From the NCBI GenBank assembly GCA_902616725.1, contig CACMTZ010000004.1, positions 1 to 64,000 of the forward strand: a stretch of 64,000 nucleotides of DNA. The letters run 5' to 3'. The stretch is from an uncultured Pelagibacteraceae bacterium (GTDB lineage Bacteria; Pseudomonadota; Alphaproteobacteria; Pelagibacterales; Pelagibacteraceae). The notes below the pieces were generated by a model that saw nothing but the letters and a program-made list of their open reading frames with translations, ran no database searches and was not told where the DNA came from. Position numbers and translations under genes: made by a program. Positions 54,769-63,455 of the stretch are shown here, piece after piece (position 1 is the first letter of the stretch; each line of letters starts with the position of its first letter).

Positions 54769-57700
54769 TCAAAACTATTAAAACTTTTTTAATTTTATTT
54801 GTTTTTTTTAGTTTTAATCAAGTAGGTTTTTCTAAACCATTGCCACCAGGATCTGGATCAGGGGATGTTCCTGCAAATATATTATTTTTATTAGACAGCT
54901 CAGCTAGTATGAATCGTCAAATTGGTGCTGGAATTCCACATATATCATCTATAACAATTGATGGCGATGGAAATAAAATTTTAACTTCGGTTGATAGAAG
55001 AACGGGTGGAATTTATAAGTTTAATGCTGATGGTGAACAAATAGCTATTAATTATATTAATCAAGACGGAGTATCCCTAGCAACTCGGAGATGGGTAATG
55101 GGTCCAGGCACTGATAATGTGTGTGATTTTAGAATTGGGACTGGAACAAGAACAACAACAAACTTTAATATTGGACGGGACTTTCAATTTCATGAAGTAG
55201 AATATCAAGCTGGAGTAACTGTGGGTGGAACAACAATTAGTAATGAAGATTTATTATTTGTTGGAATATATAATGATAATAGACAACCTTTTATTTTTGC
55301 ACTTAATAGTGATATGCAATGTCGATTAGCCATAACAGGGGGAACGGGAGATGCGATCAGAGGCTTCGATATCGCCATGAGAGATGGAGTGCCAGCAATT
55401 TATTGGTTTGGTGGAACTAGTAGAGAAAGTAGAGGAGCTTACTTATCTACATGTAATCTTGGAGCAGGAACTTGTGACGATATGGTTGGTCGAGGTAGAA
55501 ATCGAACAGATACATTTGGTCGATTATATTCCGGCACCCGAATAAGAATAGCTGATGGTGCTAATATAATGTATTTAGCAAGTAATAGTGATATGTTTGG
55601 TTATACATTACCTGATCAAGTAAATGGTCTTCCAGTAAATACCCAAACCCCGTTGAGACACTGTAATCCGATGTCTAGAATTATGGTTATTGGACTTTCT
55701 AATACAGATGATGATATTTTTTACGCTGGTGATTGGAATGAGGCTAGAATTTATAAATATGAATGGGCAGATAATAGAAATTGTACTGAGTTAGCAGCTG
55801 CTGGAACGAATAGTGCTTTAAAAAATAGTGGAAATGCAGGTACTATCGCAGCGGATAGTATTAGAATACATAGGGGTGTTGGTGGTTTGAGAGTTATAGG
55901 GGATAGAATTTTATTTCCATCTAGATCTTATGTTACTGAATTATCGGAAGCATCTTTTAATACAGCTAATAGAGATAATATGTGGCAAAACTCGATTGGC
56001 GGAGGAAAAGTTACTAGATGGACTGGAGCAAAATCTGCTCTAGCGGCTGTTTTCAGTGATGGTACTTTAACCTCTGGAGCCAATTTTGGTTTTGGTCACT
56101 GGAATGCAGGTGAGGGTGAAAGAGGTAGAAGAGCTAGACCCCTTGGTGGTGCATGGTGTCATGGTAATAATACAAGATGTAACTACTATGGTGGTTGGAC
56201 GGGTAGTGCACCAGACGTAGGGCGTAGTGTGGAATGTACTAGAAATTCATGTTTGAATGTTGGAATAGGTCCTAATGGAGCTGCAAATGCTATGGCAACA
56301 CTTGATACTCTAGGAGTTGAATGGGGAACAGACTCAGAGGCTTTTTCTCAAATAGCTTTAGAATATTTTGCAGGACCCGTGTCCTCTCCGATTGATCCAA
56401 ACTCAGATTGTCAATTAAACTACGTTATAGTTATTGGAGATGGTGAGCAGTCAGGTACAGGTGTTAATGGTCAGGCAGGTCGAACCGCAGATCGATTGAC
56501 AAGATTAAGACAGGAATTTGGAGTAAAAACTTTAATGGTTGCTTATGGTGGTGGTATTAGTAACAGAGGTATGAATTCATTTAATGCTTTAGCAAGAATA
56601 GGTTCATGTGATAATGCTGGAGATCAAGAGTGCATGGATACAATTGTTGCAGATACTCCTCAAGATTTAAGAACCCAATTGCAATCCATTATCAGACAAA
56701 TAATAGCTGAAAGACTGGCTTTTACTGCACCATCGATAACCGCAACAATTCAAGAGGGAGGTTCATTGTATCAAGCACAATTTGCTTATGAACAATTTGG
56801 TGAATGGCAGGGAACAATCTTGAGAAAACAATTAAATGCAGACGGCACTGTAGAACATGAAGAAAATCATCCAGGAAATTGGAGTTCAGCTGAACGGGTT
56901 AGACTCCAAGCTGCTCGGGATGACAGAAATATTTGGACTGCAATGCCAGCGGTGTCATACATTGGCAATTGGAATAATTTCAGAGACTCGGATGAAACTC
57001 GAAATGAGATTTCCGCATTATTCAATCAACTAGACTTTAATCTAGTTGACTATTACGACGGCACAGCTGGTCAGCGCTGTCCAAATCTTGGTGAAGCAGG
57101 TACCGTTGATGAGTTAAGGGGTTTAATTAGTTTTATGAGAGGTGCTGATTATTTTGATTATAATGGTGATTGTGATATTACTGAGATACGTGATCACGTC
57201 CAAGGAGATATTTATCATTCACAATTGATTGAAATCGGGTCTCCAGACGGAAGCACTCAGTTCACAGACAATAATCAAGAAGCTTATTATAGAACTATTA
57301 ATAATTATCAAAACTTCAGAGCTATGTATTCTCAAAGAAGAAATGTTCTTTATGCTGGATCTAATAGTGGAATGTTACATGCAATCAATGCAGAAACTGG
57401 AGACGAAGAATGGGCATTTATTCCACCGTTTGTAGCAGGAAGATTACCTATAATAATTAATCAACAGCTTGATGATGTTGGCAATAATAATACTGGAGGA
57501 TCAAATGCAATATTTGGTGTTGATGGTTCCCCTATTGTGCATGATGTTTTTATGAGAGGATTGCAGCCCAATGGTGAGCTTGAGGATGATCCATCTTGGC
57601 ATACGATACTGATGGTTCCTTATGGTAGAGGAGGAGCGGGTTTCTCAGTTTTAGATGTGACGAACCCAATCATCTCGCCTGGTTTGGGTCCATTACATAT

Positions 57701-59477
57701 GTTCTCAGTATATAATGATTATATTAATCAAGTTGTCTACATCGCTGATGAAAACGGAAATATAACAGAAAGACAATATACCTCTAACACTGTTAACATA
57801 GAAGATTCGAGAGAAGCACTGCGAGCAAATACAAATTTAGATGATGTTTTAACTCAGGATGGCTGGCCAGGTAGTGATGCCACAGATATTCAAGACCAAT
57901 TTGCAGTTTGTCAAAGCAACGATGACGTCACTGGTGGTTTTGCTGCTAATGGGACCAATACATGTTATCGAGGAACAACTTATACATTTGATAGTATTCA
58001 ATTTGATGTACCAGATAATTCTGTAGTTCCACCGGAGATGATTAATGTCTCAGCAGCGGTAAGTGGTGGAGAATTTGAACCAGTGACATTTTCTGAAGCT
58101 AGAATGGTCAATGGTTCATTAGTGATTACTTTTGAAGAACCCTTAACATATAATCCAGGTGGAAGCGTCGAAGAAACAAGACAAACAGATAACTTTTTTA
58201 TACAATCTACTTGCTCAGCAGCAACAGGAATTCCACCTGAATTTGACTATAGCAAAATGGGAGAAACTTGGTCTACGCCAAGAATAGTTAGATTACCATC
58301 AGACAATCCAAACCAAATAGATGATAGAAATTTTGATAAGTATGTTGCAATTATGGGAGGTGGCCTTGCTGCGAACAACTTATGTACGGGTTCTGCTGTA
58401 TACTTAGTTGAATTAAATAATATGGAAGATCCAGGAAGAATTTATGGAGCTGCTCAAAATAATGGACCAATTACAATAATAGACACTTCACCAAATGGTA
58501 TTGCTATTGGAAATGATATCATTGATACACCCACTGGAAGTGACATAGACAATTCAGTTCCAACAACACCGATCGTTATCACACCAGATACAGCTTTTGG
58601 TATACCATGGCGAGGAGCGATGGTATATGTCAACGATCGAGAAGGCAAAATTACAAAAATAAATTTGACAGACTCTACAAAAAATGGAGCACAATTATTT
58701 GACCAGACTACACTTTTTAAACTTAATGCTACCGGATTAAATGGAAGAGTATCGTTCTTTGGCATGGATGCTGGAGTGGGAGTATCTACCAGAGACTTCT
58801 GGCTTTTTGGGGGAACAGGAAACTTTAATCAATTGGGAGCAAGAGGACAATTTATGGATAATATTTTATATGGCATAAGAGATAGAGACTATCCATTCTT
58901 TAGACATTTAAATGGTGTACAAATTCCAAGAGAGACGGATCCCGTATTTGTTGAAACAGCTCACTTAGGAGCAGATGCGGCAAGAACTATTGATGATGCA
59001 GCAGTATGTTCTGATGTAACTGGTGATATCGCCGGTGACCTTTGTCCTAGAACAGAAGATGCTTGGGTTATTCATTTGGATACCGTCGATGGTTTGCCAA
59101 CTAATGATCTAAATACTTTAAATTCATTTAGAAAAACCTCAGCACCACCAACATTGTTTCAAGGACAAGTATATTTCCCTGTTTATGAACCACCGGCAGG
59201 TGCAAATAGATGTAATATAGGAAATGCATATATTTGTGCATCTGACGATGAATGTGGAACTAATAATTCACATGAATTAATTAAAGGAGGTCGGGGAAAT
59301 GGAAGCGCATGTGTATTTGTCAGAGAGGGAGTTTTGTCTGAGCTAGTTATCTTTGATAATAAACTTTTTGCAAACGTTGCAGGACCATCTGAAACAGAAC
59401 AAACTTTATATTCCATCTTAGCTATTGCCGGCGAAGTGTTATCCAATAGAGGTGGTTGGCGAGATGTTGGTTTTTAA
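54765..59477 (+). CDS. pilY1: PilY1-type pilus tip adhesin with split vWA domain
   Basis: PilY1/PilC proteins cap type IV pili, control retraction and bind surfaces. A signal peptide (residues 1-23) precedes a von Willebrand A domain opening with NILFLLDSSASMNR, MIDAS motif DSSAS at 44-48. The domain's later elements appear only at about 416 (TRWTGAKSALAAVF) and 553-560 (YVIVIGDG), so about 360 residues are inserted after the MIDAS strand. The insert looks like repeated beta-strand units. The C-terminal half (about 800-1560) is the PilY1 beta-propeller, with GDIYHSQ, NVLYAGSNSGMLHAINAETG and EEWAFIPP. DYNGDCDITE near 797 resembles a calcium-binding loop. At 1570 residues it is longer than most PilY1 proteins. 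Confidence 0.88.
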   Translation: MIKTIKTFLILFVFFSFNQVGFSKPLPPGSGSGDVPANILFLLDSSASMNRQIGAGIPHISSITIDGDGNKILTSVDRRTGGIYKFNADGEQIAINYINQDGVSLATRRWVMGPGTDNVCDFRIGTGTRTTTNFNIGRDFQFHEVEYQAGVTVGGTTISNEDLLFVGIYNDNRQPFIFALNSDMQCRLAITGGTGDAIRGFDIAMRDGVPAIYWFGGTSRESRGAYLSTCNLGAGTCDDMVGRGRNRTDTFGRLYSGTRIRIADGANIMYLASNSDMFGYTLPDQVNGLPVNTQTPLRHCNPMSRIMVIGLSNTDDDIFYAGDWNEARIYKYEWADNRNCTELAAAGTNSALKNSGNAGTIAADSIRIHRGVGGLRVIGDRILFPSRSYVTELSEASFNTANRDNMWQNSIGGGKVTRWTGAKSALAAVFSDGTLTSGANFGFGHWNAGEGERGRRARPLGGAWCHGNNTRCNYYGGWTGSAPDVGRSVECTRNSCLNVGIGPNGAANAMATLDTLGVEWGTDSEAFSQIALEYFAGPVSSPIDPNSDCQLNYVIVIGDGEQSGTGVNGQAGRTADRLTRLRQEFGVKTLMVAYGGGISNRGMNSFNALARIGSCDNAGDQECMDTIVADTPQDLRTQLQSIIRQIIAERLAFTAPSITATIQEGGSLYQAQFAYEQFGEWQGTILRKQLNADGTVEHEENHPGNWSSAERVRLQAARDDRNIWTAMPAVSYIGNWNNFRDSDETRNEISALFNQLDFNLVDYYDGTAGQRCPNLGEAGTVDELRGLISFMRGADYFDYNGDCDITEIRDHVQGDIYHSQLIEIGSPDGSTQFTDNNQEAYYRTINNYQNFRAMYSQRRNVLYAGSNSGMLHAINAETGDEEWAFIPPFVAGRLPIIINQQLDDVGNNNTGGSNAIFGVDGSPIVHDVFMRGLQPNGELEDDPSWHTILMVPYGRGGAGFSVLDVTNPIISPGLGPLHMFSVYNDYINQVVYIADENGNITERQYTSNTVNIEDSREALRANTNLDDVLTQDGWPGSDATDIQDQFAVCQSNDDVTGGFAANGTNTCYRGTTYTFDSIQFDVPDNSVVPPEMINVSAAVSGGEFEPVTFSEARMVNGSLVITFEEPLTYNPGGSVEETRQTDNFFIQSTCSAATGIPPEFDYSKMGETWSTPRIVRLPSDNPNQIDDRNFDKYVAIMGGGLAANNLCTGSAVYLVELNNMEDPGRIYGAAQNNGPITIIDTSPNGIAIGNDIIDTPTGSDIDNSVPTTPIVITPDTAFGIPWRGAMVYVNDREGKITKINLTDSTKNGAQLFDQTTLFKLNATGLNGRVSFFGMDAGVGVSTRDFWLFGGTGNFNQLGARGQFMDNILYGIRDRDYPFFRHLNGVQIPRETDPVFVETAHLGADAARTIDDAAVCSDVTGDIAGDLCPRTEDAWVIHLDTVDGLPTNDLNTLNSFRKTSAPPTLFQGQVYFPVYEPPAGANRCNIGNAYICASDDECGTNNSHELIKGGRGNGSACVFVREGVLSELVIFDNKLFANVAGPSETEQTLYSILAIAGEVLSNRGGWRDVGF

Positions 59478-59545
59478 ATAAAAGTTTTTTTAAATCTTTA
59501 AATGGATCAAAAGTTTCACAATAATACTTATAAAAAAAATTTTTA

Positions 59546-60280
59546 TTAATTAATTAGACTTTTAAGTTTATTCTTAAGTTTATCTTTATTCTTATTCAGT
59601 TTTTCTTTTACTTTATCTTCTATGACACCAGTATCAAAACTTTCAAACTTATCTAAAAATTCATTGCTTAATACTTTATCTTTGATGGTCTCCAGAGTAC
59701 TATTAAAAACTTTTTTCAATTCATCTTTATAATCTTTACTCTTATTAGTATTACCAATGTTCTTAAAGTTTAAATCCTTCAATGAAAAATTTTTATCAAT
59801 ATTTAATTCTGGTGATAAAACTGATACCGAAATATTTTTGGCATCAAGATTTCCAATATTAAAATATTTATTTGATTGTGAACTTGTAGTTTTGTTTGAA
59901 AGATCTTTCTGTAGTGATCTGACATTATCTGTAAGCCGTTGATTAGAAAAATTAAAATAATAATTAACACTTATATCTTTTAATTGAACATCATTAATTA
60001 ATATATTGTTTGAAAAAATTGACAACGCATCCAAATTTACCTTAACAGAATTTATTCTAACCAAGTAACCTTGAAATTCTTTGTTTAATAAATTAATACC
60101 TTTAGCATCTGCAGCGCCACTCAAATAATCAATATTTAATTTTTCGATTGTTACTTTTCTACCTAAAGAACTTGAAACATTATCTTCTAAAATGTTTTTT
60201 ATTAATCTATCGCCGATAAATTCAATTAATAAAAAAAATGATATTGATAAAACTATGATTAAGGTAAAAAATTTTTTCAT
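59546..60280 (-). CDS. AsmA-like membrane-anchored protein, function unknown
   Basis: The 244-residue protein has one N-terminal membrane helix (about 3-21) and then a segment beginning LGRKVTIEKLNIDYLSGAADAKG, similar in pattern to the N-terminal repeat of AsmA-like envelope proteins. The C-terminal half is Lys-rich and helical. AsmA-like proteins act in outer-membrane lipid traffic, but this one is far shorter. It lies on the minus strand between pilY1 and the prepilin peptidase gene. The assignment to the AsmA-like group is tentative. Confidence 0.45.
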   Translation of the reverse strand: MKKFFTLIIVLSISFFLLIEFIGDRLIKNILEDNVSSSLGRKVTIEKLNIDYLSGAADAKGINLLNKEFQGYLVRINSVKVNLDALSIFSNNILINDVQLKDISVNYYFNFSNQRLTDNVRSLQKDLSNKTTSSQSNKYFNIGNLDAKNISVSVLSPELNIDKNFSLKDLNFKNIGNTNKSKDYKDELKKVFNSTLETIKDKVLSNEFLDKFESFDTGVIEDKVKEKLNKNKDKLKNKLKSLIN

Positions 60281-60344
60281 AACAAGTTATTATATCATTT
60301 GATATTTTTTTCTAATAATTAGCTGATCAAACTGGGCGCACTTA

Positions 60345-61109
60345 TTAGTTTAAGAATAATTTAATCTGCTCATTTAAAAAAAGAAAAATTAAACATCCTA
60401 TGATGAGGTAGGGGCCAAAAGGGATTTGAGATGAAAGTTTTTTTTTATTCTTAATTAAATCTGGTATCACACTGATCAAAGCAACAGCAGATGAAAAAAA
60501 AATAACAAAAGGTATAGAAATCCATCCAAACCAGAAACCAATTACAGAAAGAAGCTTAGCATCTCCCAATCCCATTCCTTCTTTATTTCTTAATTTTTTA
60601 TAAATAAAAATTATTAACCAAATGATAATGTATCCGAACAATCCACCTATTAAGGAATTAATAAAATTTGGAAATAAAAAGATATTAAGATTAGGATCAA
60701 AGGATTTAAAAAAACCAATTAGGATTAATGGGTAAGTTATTTCATTTGGAATTATAAAATGTTTTAAATCGATAAAAAAAATTATCACAAAGCCAATAGA
60801 TAAAATAAAAAACAATAGACTTGTTGAAGTGAAACCAAACAAATAAAATATAAATACAAAACTAAGAGCAGTGATTAACTCTACCATAAAATATTTGGAA
60901 TTTATTTGTGCTGAGCAATCCCTACATTGAGCTTTTAGAATGATAAAAGACAATAAAGGTATGTTGTCATACCATTTAATTTGTTTTTTACATGCTGGAC
61001 AATGAGACCGGCCATAGATAACACTTAAATTATCAGGAATTCTATGAATACACACATTACTAAAACTCCCCCATATACTTCCGAAGATAAATACTATAAT
61101 ATAGGACAC
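60345..61109 (-). CDS. pilD: type IV prepilin leader peptidase / N-methyltransferase
   Basis: This aspartyl membrane protease cleaves and N-methylates prepilins. The cytoplasmic zinc-binding cysteines are C37/C40 (CPAC) and C62/C65 (CRDC). The catalytic aspartates are Asp114 in FFIDLKHFIIPNE and Asp183 in MGLGDAKLL, the GxGD motif. About seven to eight membrane segments are visible in 254 residues. Four substrates are encoded nearby at 50.9-54.2 kb. The start lies 31 bases from the divergent phosphatase operon. Confidence 0.94.
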   Translation of the reverse strand: MSYIIVFIFGSIWGSFSNVCIHRIPDNLSVIYGRSHCPACKKQIKWYDNIPLLSFIILKAQCRDCSAQINSKYFMVELITALSFVFIFYLFGFTSTSLLFFILSIGFVIIFFIDLKHFIIPNEITYPLILIGFFKSFDPNLNIFLFPNFINSLIGGLFGYIIIWLIIFIYKKLRNKEGMGLGDAKLLSVIGFWFGWISIPFVIFFSSAVALISVIPDLIKNKKKLSSQIPFGPYLIIGCLIFLFLNEQIKLFLN

Positions 61110-61140
61110 AATTTATAGTTTTATTAGAGAGGAAAATTCT

Positions 61141-61197
61141 ATGAGCCCATCAATGCAGTATTCTATAAGCATCATTGCATCTGTTAAGTGCAAATAG
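61141..61197 (+). CDS. possible 18-residue leader ORF before the phosphatase gene
   Basis: ATG 61141 is preceded at 7 bases by GAGAGGA (61127-61133), one of the best Shine-Dalgarno matches in the window. The frame encodes MSPSMQYSISIIASVKCK and ends at TAG 61197, overlapping the GTG start at 61188. It may be a leader peptide coupling translation of the phosphatase, or the remains of a different N-terminus. Confidence 0.3.
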   Translation: MSPSMQYSISIIASVKCK

Positions 61198-62558
61198 AAA
61201 TTAGGCGCATGAATAATGAATTCCATCAAATTCAAAAATATCAAAAAATTAACGAATATCAATTTATAAATAGTATGTTTTTTGGCGCAAAAAAAAAGGA
61301 AACCACTAAAGTAGATGACACTAGTAGTAAAGATTTAGAGTTAGTGACTAAAATGAATCAAGAGTTTGCTAAAACACTTGATTTAAAAGAAACATTAAAT
61401 AATTCATTAGAATTAATTATAAAAAGAATAAATGCACAAGCTGCTAATATCTTTTTAATAGATGAAAAAAATCAATCATTCCAATGTATCGCATCAAAAC
61501 ATCAAGCATACCTCGAAGATTTTGAAATACCTATCACCCAAGGAGTAATGGGTAAGGCAGCGGTGATGAAGAAATGTATTAGAGTTGGTGATGTGCGTAA
61601 AGATGTAAGAGAAATTGCTGAATTTTATTTTGATTTAGATAATAAGACAAATTTTACAACATATTCAGTTTTGTGTTCACCATTAATTGTTTCAGACGAA
61701 TGTATCGGTGTTATTCATTGCTTGAATAAAAAAACAAACAATAAATTATTTGAGGAGAATGATAGAAAACTTTTAGAAACTTTGTCTGGACCTGCAGCAT
61801 TAGCAATTAATAATGCCAAGATGGCGAAAGATTTAATAGATAAGAATAGAATGCAAAAAGAAATTGAAATTGTTGGTGAGATACAAAAAACTTTACTATC
61901 TCAAAACCAAAAAGAAAATTTTCCAATAGCAGGTATAAACATCCCAGCTAAAGTTGTTTCAGGAGACTTTTATAACTTTGCAGAACTATCTGAAGGAGTT
62001 TATGGCTTTGGTGTTGCTGATGTGTCGGGAAAAGGAATTAAATCTTCTTTGTTAATGTCTAAGGCATCAAGTTTGTATAGATGTTTAAGTAAAACAAATT
62101 TTTCTGCAGCAGAGTTGTTAGATATTCTCAATTCAGAAATTTGTGAGACAACATCAAGAGGCATGTTTGTAACAATGCTGATTGGAATTTATGATAGCAA
62201 CAAAAAAGAATTAACCTTAGCTAATGCAGGACACGAACCTCCGTTAATTTATTCTAACGATGGAACCTTTTCTAATTTTGAAGAAGCAGGACCACCTTTA
62301 GGTATCGCTCCAAAGTTTAAATTTAAAGAAACAAAAATTAATTTTTCTAATAGCTCAATGTATATATTCACTGATGGTATTACAGAAATAAAAGATACTA
62401 AGGGCAACATGTTAGAGTCTGATGGATTTAAAAATTATATTAAAAAGTATCAACAAAACCCAAATCACGAACGATTAAATAAAATTGTTGAAGATATAAT
62501 TAAGTCAGGACGAATTCAAAAAGATGATCTGACTATTGTCGTTGTTGACTCACTATAA
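61188..62558 (+). CDS. GAF-domain PP2C-type serine phosphatase (RsbU/SpoIIE-like)
   Basis: The protein joins a GAF sensory domain (about residues 55-205, with GVMGKAAVMKKCIRVGDVRKD) to a SpoIIE/PP2C phosphatase domain (about 235-456). Metal-binding signatures are GDFYNFAELSEGVYGFGVADVSGKG, TLANAGHEPPLIY and FTDGITEIKD. Such proteins dephosphorylate anti-sigma antagonists or other STAS-domain proteins in partner-switching pathways. No kinase or STAS partner is visible here. The given start is GTG 61188 (456 residues); ATG 61209 and ATG 61275 are alternatives. An 18-codon ORF with a good ribosome binding site immediately precedes and overlaps it. Confidence 0.85.
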   Translation: MQIEIRRMNNEFHQIQKYQKINEYQFINSMFFGAKKKETTKVDDTSSKDLELVTKMNQEFAKTLDLKETLNNSLELIIKRINAQAANIFLIDEKNQSFQCIASKHQAYLEDFEIPITQGVMGKAAVMKKCIRVGDVRKDVREIAEFYFDLDNKTNFTTYSVLCSPLIVSDECIGVIHCLNKKTNNKLFEENDRKLLETLSGPAALAINNAKMAKDLIDKNRMQKEIEIVGEIQKTLLSQNQKENFPIAGINIPAKVVSGDFYNFAELSEGVYGFGVADVSGKGIKSSLLMSKASSLYRCLSKTNFSAAELLDILNSEICETTSRGMFVTMLIGIYDSNKKELTLANAGHEPPLIYSNDGTFSNFEEAGPPLGIAPKFKFKETKINFSNSSMYIFTDGITEIKDTKGNMLESDGFKNYIKKYQQNPNHERLNKIVEDIIKSGRIQKDDLTIVVVDSL

Positions 62559-62569
62559 TTTATTTTTTT

Positions 62570-62872
62570 ATGCTCGGTATTAGTAAAGTAATGATTATAG
62601 TTGCAATTGTTATCACAAGTCTTGTGTATTGGGCCACATCAAACGTTTGTAGATATAATTTTACCATTGAAAAAAAAACTAATGAATTAAATATTATTGC
62701 TGCTGAACTTGTGCCTGCGTTGCCATTAACAGAAGTTTATTATTTTAGAGAACTTAATTGCAATGATGTTAATCTTACATGGGACTATGAAAGAGTTATA
62801 AGAAATTTTAATGCATTATCGGTATTGATTTACCAACAATTAACAACTGACTTAAAAGGTAACCCAAACTAA
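62570..62872 (+). CDS. small membrane-anchored protein of unknown function
   Basis: This 100-residue protein has an N-terminal hydrophobic helix (VMIIVAIVITSLVYWATS, about 7-24) and a mixed soluble part with three Cys residues and LPALPL-like Pro/Leu segment AELVPALPLTEVYYF. I recognise no family. It follows the phosphatase by eleven bases and is the last gene before the terminator-like hairpin, so it is probably co-transcribed with the phosphatase. Confidence 0.55.
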   Translation: MLGISKVMIIVAIVITSLVYWATSNVCRYNFTIEKKTNELNIIAAELVPALPLTEVYYFRELNCNDVNLTWDYERVIRNFNALSVLIYQQLTTDLKGNPN

Positions 62873-62882
62873 AACAAAAAAA

Positions 62883-62905
62883 AAGTTTTTATGTTATAAA
62901 AACTT
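62883..62905 (+). terminator. terminator-like hairpin
   Basis: AAGTTTTTAT (62883-62892) and ATAAAAACTT (62896-62905) are perfect inverted repeats with a 3-base loop, ten bases after the preceding stop codon. A T-rich tract (62917-62938) follows. The stem is AT-rich and so weak, but it is one of very few such structures in the window. Confidence 0.5.
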
Positions 62906-63112
62906 GGTAAAAGATTATTTTTTATTTTTTTTTTTTTGAATTTTATAAAAAAAATATTTTTTTTTATCAAATTCGCTTTAAAAGTGAAAAATTAGTAAAA
63001 ATTTTCAAAAAAAAAGATCAATTCTTAATTGAAAATAAAATTTTATTAATTTTTTGCAACCTGTAGGCCTTAAAATTAAAATTTGATTAAATATAATTTT
63101 AAAAATTAATCT

Positions 63113-63435
63113 CTCTAACACAAAATAGATAATCTCTAACACAAAAAGATGAATTTTAGTAAAAATTAGTTTTTTGTTGATTTTATTGACTTTTTTAATT
63201 TTGGAAAAATGAAAAAAACTCTAACACAATCAAAAAAAACTCTAACACAAGTGAAATTTCTTTTTTGTGTTAGAATAATGCCAGCCTGTAAAATTTAACT
63301 TTAAAATAGAATTTAGACGAAAGTGGCTGTTTTATTAGCTTTTTTACAATTATTACCCATTTTGAACACAATATTTACTTTTGTGTTAGACTAAATTTCA
63401 ATTTTGTGTTAGAGATTCACTAAATTGTGTTAGAG
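63113..63435. repeat. eight-copy inverted array of TCTAACACAA
   Basis: Exact copies of TCTAACACA lie forward at 63114, 63135, 63220 and 63241, and as TGTGTTAGA at 63266, 63382, 63405 and 63426; each extends to the ten bases TCTAACACAA. Spacing within pairs is 21 bp for 63114/63135, 63220/63241 and 63405/63426, two helical turns. The inner copies 63241 and 63266 form a perfect ten-base inverted repeat with a 14-base loop. All forward copies are on the left and all reverse copies on the right. It could be a replication or segregation site or a multi-site operator for the gene at 63456; nothing here decides between these. Confidence 0.85.
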
Positions 63436-63455
63436 AAAAAATTTATAATTAGTTT

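Larger units (their letters stand above)
62873..63455. other. 583-base intergenic region, extremely AT-rich, carrying a nonamer array
   Basis: This is the only gene-free stretch over 300 bases once the broken PhyH gene is counted. It holds the terminator-like hairpin (62883-62905), poly-A and poly-T tracts, a small near-palindrome TTCGCTT/AAGTGAA (62972-62988), the eight-copy TCTAACACAA array (63114-63435) and, between its arms, a slightly more GC-rich segment around 63280-63330. I see no tRNA, riboswitch or open frame of note in it. Confidence 0.8.

Noticed and set aside
58454..58765. Minus-strand open frames within pilY1
   Set aside because: They mirror the low-stop-density coding sequence of pilY1 and encode nothing recognisable.
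63113..63435. Array read as classical DnaA boxes
   Set aside because: TCTAACACA shares only the final CACA and one other position with TTATCCACA, and no dnaA, parA or gidA neighbour is visible. The origin idea is kept only as one hypothesis.
63113..63435. CRISPR array
   Set aside because: Repeats are only 10 bases, occur in both orientations and are unevenly spaced, with no cas genes.
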